64,000 nucleotides of DNA, from positions 5,208,001 to 5,272,000 of the forward strand of contig NC_051100.1 of the NCBI RefSeq assembly GCF_901709675.1. The letters run 5' to 3'. This DNA comes from Syngnathus acus. Taxonomy: Eukaryota; Chordata; Actinopteri; Syngnathiformes; Syngnathidae. A model generated the notes under the pieces. The model was not told where the DNA came from and searched no databases. It saw only the letters and a program-made list of their open reading frames with translations. Positions 22,576-31,990 of this stretch are shown here, piece by piece; the stretch's first letter is position 1; each line of letters starts with the position of its first letter. The position numbers and the translations under genes were made by a program.

Positions 22576-22737
22576 CAACCAATTGGTGCGCCTTTACTCA
22601 TGACGTCACCATGTTTACCCGGAAATGTGAGCTTCCACTGACGGCTGCTGTTTAAATATGGAATTTATCGCATAATCGGTCCGTTTTTCCACATTAACGG
22701 AATAACGGACTTTGTCCGTAACGTAACGCGTATGAAT
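22576..22737 (+). promoter_or_regulatory. fam204a: fam204a promoter and 5' UTR
   Basis: Three classic TATA-less promoter boxes lie in 50 bases: a CCAAT box (ACCAATTGG, 22578-22586), a full CRE (TGACGTCA, 22601-22608) and an ETS site (CCCGGAAA, 22618-22625). They sit 110-160 bases before the start codon, the usual arrangement for a housekeeping gene. The transcription start is probably between about 22630 and 22700. Confidence 0.65.
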
Positions 22738-22929
22738 ATGTACAGCGGGCTTCTGCCCAAGGACTTAACAGAAGACGACCTCAGTCCGGATGATCAGGAA
22801 GAGGAGCATGAGAGTCAAGTGGTGGAAGTAATAAACAATAACCCCGATGTGAAGACTTCTACGGTTATTGATGCTACAAATGAAGCCCCGACATGCTGCC
22901 TGCCTGGTATATCCCAGGAAATGTGGCAA
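22738..22929 (+). CDS. fam204a: fam204a exon 1
   Basis: Encodes MYSGLLPKDLTEDDLSPDDQ, an acidic stretch, then PGISQEMWQ, followed by donor CAA|GTATGT in phase 0. Human FAM204A starts MWSGLLPPGL and has GIPIDMW at the same place. The middle is acidic and poorly conserved. Confidence 0.92.
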
Positions 22930-25900
22930 GTATGTTGTACTATCTAATATATAGTGTCTCAAATAAGCTACTACTCACCGTGCTTTGCAGTTGCTTTGTA
23001 TTGTGAAGCCCTTTGAGACTGCTTGTGATTTAGGGCTATGTAAATAAACATGAATTGACTTGACTTGACTTGACTTGACTATTGTTAAGTCAGCTGGGGA
23101 AGACTTCTAATTGCTCACATCCGTGATATACAAGAACACAAAAATGCGCGCACGCGCAGATCAATGCAAAACTCCTGTGAACTCACTGTGCTATATGTTC
23201 AAGAAATTTAATGATCTGCGTAAGAAGAAAGACGAGATGAAGATGATGAAACTCCCGAGGAAAAAAAGAAGAAAAAGACGACAATGCAAGAAAGGTTAGC
23301 TACTATCGATACCGCATTTCTTCACTGTGGGCATGTTTTATTATTATTATTATTATTATTTTACTTAACTGCAGTGGTGACGGGCATGCATATGGTGTTT
23401 ATGGGGCTAGCCGCCATTACCCATCCACTACACTTTATAATGTTCAATAAAATTCTACTTATATTATTTTTTCAGAACTAAACAAACAAAACAATCAAGA
23501 TTAAATGCAGAAAATGACCATAACAGAAACAAACGGGACATAACTAATCGGAACCATGAAAAGCAATTTCACACAACACTACTGTGGAGTGTGCAGGGAA
23601 GAAAGATTTTGCATCTATTTGGAGCGAAGCACTTTTTGCTTTCAAGAGGACAACTCACACCCAATGATTAATTATCAGTAAAGTGGACCACTATTTAAGG
23701 AAATGCAGTACTTTATAATCCGTAGACAAGCAACAGCCTAACTAAATGTTATGGTTTACATCTCCTATATTGTAATTACAACTTAGAAAAGTAGATGTAG
23801 TGCGGACACCTTTTGCTTGATTGGTATGTCGTCTAATATTGAGCATTGATTGAAATGACAGCGAAATAATTCGTGTAGCGAATTTCAAGCTGCATGTGTG
23901 TATGTTGATTTGATGATTCTAACAATGTCTCATTTGTCAACTGACAGAAACAGAGGGCAAAGAGCCAACAGAGACGAGGTACAAATCATCCTGAAGTCCT
24001 TATCCTCTGCATGACGTACAAAAAAAAGAATGCGAACCCAATATAATGTTGTAGGGCTACAAAATGGCGACTGCTGTAACTTTCCTTTTCCGTCAGCAGA
24101 GAGCGTCAGGAGGAGCTGGAGAAGCACTGGGATGGGCTAAAGCAGTATTTTGGTGTAAATGATCGATTTCATCCCCCTGCATGTTCCAACCTCTCTCAAA
24201 AGGTAATAAAAGCCTCGGCTTTCCATCTTATCTGCGAGTGAGTTTTAATACGCAGTTGCTGTTCGTGACACTCTCACATCCTTTTGTGTTTCCATGCCAC
24301 TGTGGTCTTTCATTGTTTTATATGATATGACATCTGGATTAGAAAAATCCTCCAGGAAACTCAACCTGACATTGAGTAGAATATTAAGGATTATGTTCAG
24401 CTACATTTAGTGATAAGATTAGAGGCACGCTCCTTTCTTGTGCGCTTGAGATTAAAGTCAGATGTAGGGTGCTCCTTCACTGTGCAAATCCTCATAAAAA
24501 CCCAAATTTTGCTTCGCAAGACGAACAAGGGTTTGTGTAAGTACTGATGGAAAATGTTCCTCCGGCATGCCTCACAAGTTGTTCATTTTTTTTATATTCA
24601 GAAGCATTGGAAACTGCAAGAGAAGCAGAACGTACGCAAGATTAATGAGCATTATAAGTGACCCGGAGAATAAAAGCTGCTCCCATTTTCGCTTTGAAAT
24701 GATTGTCATAATTATTTTGGCACTATTTGTATTTTATTTAATTGGCTGATTTATTTTCATTCTGATGTGCGCAACTATGAAAAGATAAAGAAGCTGAATG
24801 AATCCAAAACTTTTGACATAACTGTAATGAGACAGTCTTCATCCCTCAAATGCAGTTTTTGTACATTGCTTTATCCTCAATTGAATTTAATTGCCTACAA
24901 ATAATGAATGTCTTAGGATACAAAAGATGATGTCTGCCAATATTAAAAATGATCACCTTACGGAAAGTCATGTTGAGGTGTGGAACGTTCCGGATGTTTT
25001 GGGGGTAATAAACACGATATTTTCCCCTCATAGATTATATTTTAAGTTGAGGGCCACAAATGTTTCATCAAAGGAGACGCAGTTGTACCAACTATTTTAT
25101 TTTAATGTGATGATATTTTGGAGCTGAAGGAATCTGGCGGTCTGCTTCCGTAGATAGGCTCATCACAGCAGAACTGCCTCGCAATCACAAAGCTCTACTT
25201 CGTCCCGTAATGGAAATTTGTAATTAAAGTGACATTTATGTTTGGTAATCTCCTGTAGCATTTTTTAAGATTTCCCCACTAATATCCAATCAAAAAAAAA
25301 AAAAAAAGGTTTTCATTTGTAAGGGGGAAATCTACATATTTGTAGTAATGGCAATCATATTAAAAATACGGCCCTGGGGACTTTTGAAGTTACTCTTTGA
25401 TTTTTTTTTTTCTTCCACTGTACCCTTATTCCCCCCCCATAAAGGCTGATTTTTTTTTTTTTTACCCCCCCCCCCCTCTTCTCTCTCTCTCTCTCTTCAT
25501 GCAGTCCGGCCTAGAAAAGAGCATAGAGAGGGCCATCGCTGAAGGGGACACTGCAAAGGCGGAGGAGATGAGCGACAGACTCGCCACTCGAGAGGTACAT
25601 TGTGCTGATAAGAGATCTTTGGGGTGCTTTGGCTGTGACAAATCAGGCTAATGGATCCGTGGCCATTTCTGCCGCAAAGACATAGAAGAACATAAACACA
25701 GCCAGACACCCACCATTCAGTCCTGCAGCCTTTTTTTTTTTTTTCCATTGAGTTAATGGAAAGCCCTCCCCTTAGTTTTGAAGTGCTGCAGTTCTAAAAG
25801 ACTTTTGGCTCTGCTTTTTAATGAAGGGTACATTGCTTTTAAAGCCAAGTCTTAAATAATTCCGCCGGTATGAGTTTCTTACCTTTGAAGTGTACATGTG

Positions 25901-28900
25901 CCTAAATGCAGCGCCTGAAGTTTGTAACTCACCCACCGCCCCGGTAAGGTAGGCATCAAGGATCAAGTGGTTTTGAAAGTAATTTAGCATCAAGTGTAGC
26001 CCGAACATGTAATTGTATTTGAAAAGAAACACAGCGACTACATTACTTTTAACTTCCTTTGCTTCATATTGAAACGTAAAATCAAAGTTCTTTGTTTTGT
26101 TATATATTTTGCTGACAGCATTCAATTTTGCAATAGTTGCTAACAAAACGCAACAATCGCAGCTGTATGTTTTTTTTTTTTATTTTGGCTTCAAGGGCAC
26201 TCAAATTTAATTTAATGGCCTCTCACTAGTAATTTATAATTATTAGTTTAATTGAATATACCCCATGATATTGTCAATTAAAATTACTGTCAAGTAATTA
26301 TTGGTATAGTTATTCATGTTTTCACCTAAATTCTAAGAAAACTGGGCAAATCCGAGGGCTTTAAAGGAACGAAATTGTGACTGGCACCGGCACTGCACTT
26401 TGAAAAAGCTTCTTAGGGTGCTGGTGGTTGGTTTTAGTCTGAGCCGAGGTTTTTGCCTCCCTGGCAACCTGCTTTGTGTTTTGCCAGAATGATGATGGGA
26501 CCTGACAGCAGTCTGGCATCCTCTTCTACTTGTTTAGCCGTGATAATTTCATTCCCAGTGAAGTGACCAATTAGAATTCCTGAGAATTTACTGTAAATGT
26601 GGTTAAAAAAAAAAACTTCTACGGCTGTAACTTTTGAACTCCAACCCAGATCTATAGTATTCAAATTGGCTGAAAAAAAGATGCACGAAGCAAAAATATG
26701 TGACAAATATTTTGAGGATCAATAGTCCAGAATCAATTTCAGGGTTCTAATTGAGTGGGCTCATTTGGTACGCAATGGCTTAAATCTTTAATTTGTTTAT
26801 GCTCGTAAGACCAAGACAAGATTGTGGCAGGCTTTTTTTTTGTTTTTGTTTTTTCCTCCCAGAAACAACACGAACAGGTTTTCCTAGCAAAAGATGCAAA
26901 AGCATTCTGACAACTGTGAAGAACTAAAGAGGCCCGTTTGTCCCTCCAGGCATTGTTTTGTCAAGAAAATGCCCTGACGTGTTGATGACATGATTTATTC
27001 TGTGCCAAATGGAAGGAAACAGAAAGCTGGCTGTCAGCATCCGCAATTTGTATTGTTGTGTGCTGCATTACACAATTTAATCGTTTACGTTTTTTTAATT
27101 GAACATCGCGACTCTTTGTTAACAAAACTTTCGAAATTCATAACAAATTGGAGGATTCCATCCGCCGCCAGCAATGTTCAAAGACAAAGTAAAGCGATCA
27201 CATTGCCTTTTAGGTACCAAACGATCACAAGCGTCTTCATGGCTTAGACAAAGCCCCTTAATGTATTCGTTTAAAATGTGCAGTTCAGGGCTCTTCCCTC
27301 CTAAAGATGTCTCTCACTTCTTCTCATCGTGGTAATACTGCTTTTTAAATAAGCCACTGAACTCCCAAATGTAAAAAAAAAAAAAATCCATGTACCTTAG
27401 TAGTGCACATTTGAAGGTCCAAGTCCTCCTATTAAGCAGACAGGTTCTCCAGCTTTTAATAAATGCACATCCTTTTGCACTTTTCAGTTTCATGTGGGCT
27501 AATTAATTCTGTAATTAGCATAACATGGAGTGACTGAGGCATAATGTAGCCTCAAGCTCTGTCAGGAGATGTGATAGTGTCCATTGGCAGATTGATTTTG
27601 CAGCTATGTCAGCTAAACCAGGCAGTGCCGGAAGTTGAAAACAAATTATGAGTCAAAAGCCAAGTTAACCTTGCATGAGGGAGTGCCGTATGATAATACG
27701 ATGCAAAATGTACAATATGCGTTGTTTGCCAACACAGCACCCTAAAATTTAAAAACTAAAGTAAAAACAATGACACAGATTGTAATATTGAGCATAATAA
27801 AGCATTATTTGAATAACTACAAATACTTTGATATGATTTTGATAACGGACACTTCAAACGTGTCTTTAAAATGAAGAAAATATACTTAAATATAGTTTAT
27901 AAATATAGCCCATAAAGCAACTATCAAGTCAAACAAAGCCTGGCTTTGAACTCGGCAATATTCTATCATTAATCGACACTTTGCTTATTGTGTTCCATTC
28001 ATCCTTAATAATGACTCACTTTTGTTTCCTTTTTAAATAACAAGTGCAAGTGAGGTCCTTTGAAATTGAGGTTGTCCTTTATGTGAAGGAATGGCTTTCT
28101 TTTCTGACAAAAGACTGTCACACTACGTTAGAGAGTCGAGTCTCCCTGTAGCACTCATCTCAACTATTAGAGAGGCATTACCACTTCAAAACATAACTTG
28201 GATTCAGTGTACCACAATGGGGGGGGGGGAATTTCATGACTGCAGGAGCCAAGGACTATGAAAATGGAAAGAAATGCATCGCATAGCCTCAGAAAGCCAT
28301 AAGGTACACTATATAGCAGAGTTGGGCAACTTAGTTTGGCCGGATTGAATTTTTTTTTTTCCTGACAATTCTAACATTTTCATCCTGCGCTTCCTGCTAA
28401 GTAAATGTCTCTTATTATTAAAAGAAATGAATGCTTATTGGATTTTACTTGCACAAAATGACAAAGGGAATTGTTTCCCTCAGCAAATTAATATTCTTCG
28501 TATTTCAGCTTGAAAGTTAAATTACCCGATTTTGATTACGACTTAGTTCCATGTAATTAAAATCCAATGTCGTTGTTTACACGAGATGTTTTGATGGATA
28601 AGACATGCCACTTAAAAACAATTGGTGTCCTGTACCGTTTCGTTTTATAGCATTTAAACACACCGATGGTTATATAATTTCGCAGCTCAATTTTCTGACA
28701 GGAAAAGCCTCGGTGTCCTTAAATAAAATCATCCCCAACCCAAAAAGGTGCTGTGGCATTTTATCAGGGCGACGTGACAGCTTAGCTAAAACAAAGGAAG
28801 AGTGTTTTGTGATATTAATATCTTTTTTTTCCCCCCCCTCTCCTGCGCACCTTTATTTTGCCCTGCTGTGTTGTAATAAAAAAAATGAGCAGAACATTAA

Positions 28901-31882
28901 TGGAAAGTTGGCTTTATCAGATTTGGACTTTTTCCTCCCCACCATCAGTGAATTAGGCTGACTGTCCCTGCGCAACCCCCCTCGGGCGCCCCTGTGCTGA
29001 CTTTAGTCAAAGTCTCCTCTTTGTTCTGTTTCCCTTCATCATAAGCAATTTATCAGTGAATGAACTTTTATTGTATCTCCGGATGACTCACATTAAATTT
29101 CCCACCCATTAATTTGAAATGGATTTTAAAAACGGGTACAAAGCTTTTATCAAATGCCTGGGAATCTCATTTGGATTATTGTATTTCATTAATTACTTGA
29201 GAGACAAAGCATACTTTTCAATGTAGATTTGTGTGCTGTTTAATTAATTAGCATGTTTTCTCTTTTAATTAAAGCAATTTTTAAATTGGAGCCCACAGCA
29301 AAACACATATATAATTTGTTTGTAATTATGCCTTAATTGGTGGTAGTGAAAGCTTAGCAGCCGTGTTTTTTTTTTTTTTTCTCATGATTGCCGTTTATTG
29401 CGAGTCACTCATTAATTATACTGTTTTCTCTAATTAGCTTATAAAACTGTTGATGGCATATTATTCTAAGTGTGAGTTCCAAGCTTGCTAATAAGCCCAC
29501 CCCACTCAGAAGAGGCAAGATAATGGATTGTGCACAAGCAAGTGAACTTTTTCTTGTGTGTGTCTGCTCCCTAATGATGACGCGTCACGTCTATCTCCAA
29601 TCAGATTACTTGAAGAGAAAATTGAGACATTGTTGTTTGGCAGTGTCCTCCCTGGAGTTTTTTTTTTGTTTTTTTTTTGCCTGCCATGTAATTGTGTTTG
29701 TCAAAGTGGTGGCGAGATTACAAAAGTTCTTCTGAGGCTGCCCAGTGGGATGTGCATTGGGATTTAGCAATGTAATGCTGTGTTTCAATTATTCATGTTT
29801 TTCAACTTTATATTGTTCGCAGTGATTTTGATAGTGCTGACTTTAGTAGGCAGCCATGATCGCAGATTCTACAAAAGACACCGGCAGAACTATCCTACTG
29901 CTTTAATGTCTGCCTCCCAGTGTATGTCATTTATTCAGCGTAATTCATTAATTTGTCAATTAATTAGGGACGGGCGAGTATCGATATCACGTATCGGTGA
30001 CGACACCAGCCAAATTTCAAGTATCGGTACTGACCACGGCGGCTGATTTAGATCAGGAACAAGACATTAGAATAGAAATTGACATTCATTTCATGTGATT
30101 TTAAGAATTTAAAATGATCCGTCATTGAGAAATTGTATGCATCAAAAGTGTCAGTGGTATCAGGACTTGGTATCGGTATCAGTGACTACACAAGAACTGA
30201 GTATTTGTCCTGGTATCGATCTGAGTGGTATCAAACATTCCTCAAATTGACCAGGTAGCCATCAAAAAACAAAAGCTTTTGTTTGAAATAGAAATGGTCC
30301 AAATGCTCGTCAGATGATTTATTCTCTCTTGGATTGTCTTTTGTAGGATTTGAAACCAGTTGCATGCTTAGTTGATTTCACTTGGAAGGCGACATGGGTG
30401 GTGTCCACTGATCTCTTGATCCTTTGACCTTCCCAATGTTGCTGCAACAAAACATGCTTTCTTCCCCCCCCCCCCACCCCCCTTCCGCCTCAGTTTTAAG
30501 AAATGATGCCGGAATAACACACACGCACACAACGCCTAATCTGATATTCATTCCTTTCTTATATCGCCCTTCTTGCCAAGGTTGACTAAGGCCACATTAT
30601 TTAGGCATTAAGGTAGTGTGATAAGGGAATTAGGCTGGTCATTAATCGTTTACACGTCAAATGCAGCAGAGCAGCTCGGGGAGGTGATTTAGTGAGGCAA
30701 AGCCATATAGCCCTTGTTAATCCACCTCTCACACGATTTAATTGGAAGAGTCGTCCTGGATAGGAAAATTATGAATGGCTTTAAGGCAATTTTGTCCTTA
30801 AAGCCATCATTTATTTGATATTGTTAAAGACGCTTTCAGACTATCCACACGGAGATGCGTTTTTTTTTTTGTCGTTAATTGAGGTCTTGTATTTTGTAGC
30901 TGTTTGATTTAGCCTTACCAATTATGATTTCAGTTGCGTCATGTGCAGTGCAGCAGGCAGCATTATTATTTTTTTTCTCAAATCGCATTAGGGTGCCCTG
31001 TTTGGGCCTCCATTTGAATCTCCATGACGACCCAAACTTGAATGAATCTGTACTATTGACTTAACCCTCATCGTGGCCTTAAGCTGCAGTGGCAGCATTG
31101 AGCACAATGATGTTTTTTTTTTTTGCTTTGCTTTGTTTGCATTCAAATCTACCAAAGGTCAGAGTATTAATCCTCAGAATAAACCTTATTTTTAACAGGG
31201 CTGTGCACAGGACACACAAGTGAGAGAAACTACAGAAACAGGAACATGATGATGACAGGCACTTAATCATATATTAATATGCATGGCAGTGGGAAGAACT
31301 GCCTCTTAGGGCCACATAAACATAGACAGCAGGAGGTTTCTTGTCTCGTGCCTTTGTCCCAGCTTTGTACTGATGTGAGAGGACTTGGCACTAACACACA
31401 TGGGGGAGGACAAAAAAAAAAGATCCTGAAAAGTGGATCAAAAAAGTAAATGAAAAATAATGTCATATTACAGAAAACATGAGAGGCTAATTTGTGCCGA
31501 CTTTTGGCTAATTTTGTTCTCGCTACAGAAAGAGGAGCCGTCACCTGCTCGGCGCCACAGCGCTGACAGTGCCAGTGATCCATGAAATAAGCTGCCGCTG
31601 GCTTTGTTCAGATAAGAATGAACAAATCTGCACAATGTACTGCTCTCGGAATCTCATATTCATACTTGCATGCAGGCTGAAGGAAATAAGCTGTTTGCAG
31701 GCTTGATTAATCAGACATTTGAGGGTTTAATTTTTTTGTTTTTGTTTCTTTGATCTGTTCTGTCTCCTAGGTAACTTGCTTGACATTATAATGTCAACAG
31801 CTTCAGCTAAAACAATCATAAATGAATAAAAGGGAATAGTTGCATACATGCACACACACACACACACACACACATATATGTA

Positions 31883-31925
<43 letters not shown>

Positions 31926-31948
31926 ATATATGTAATATGTATATACAC

Positions 31949-31990
<42 letters not shown>

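Noticed and set aside
23466-23520. An exon-like start after TTTTTTCAG in fam204a intron 2.
   Set aside because: Entered in the right phase it stops after nine codons and no GT donor precedes the stop. The microexon at 23948-23978 keeps the frame instead.
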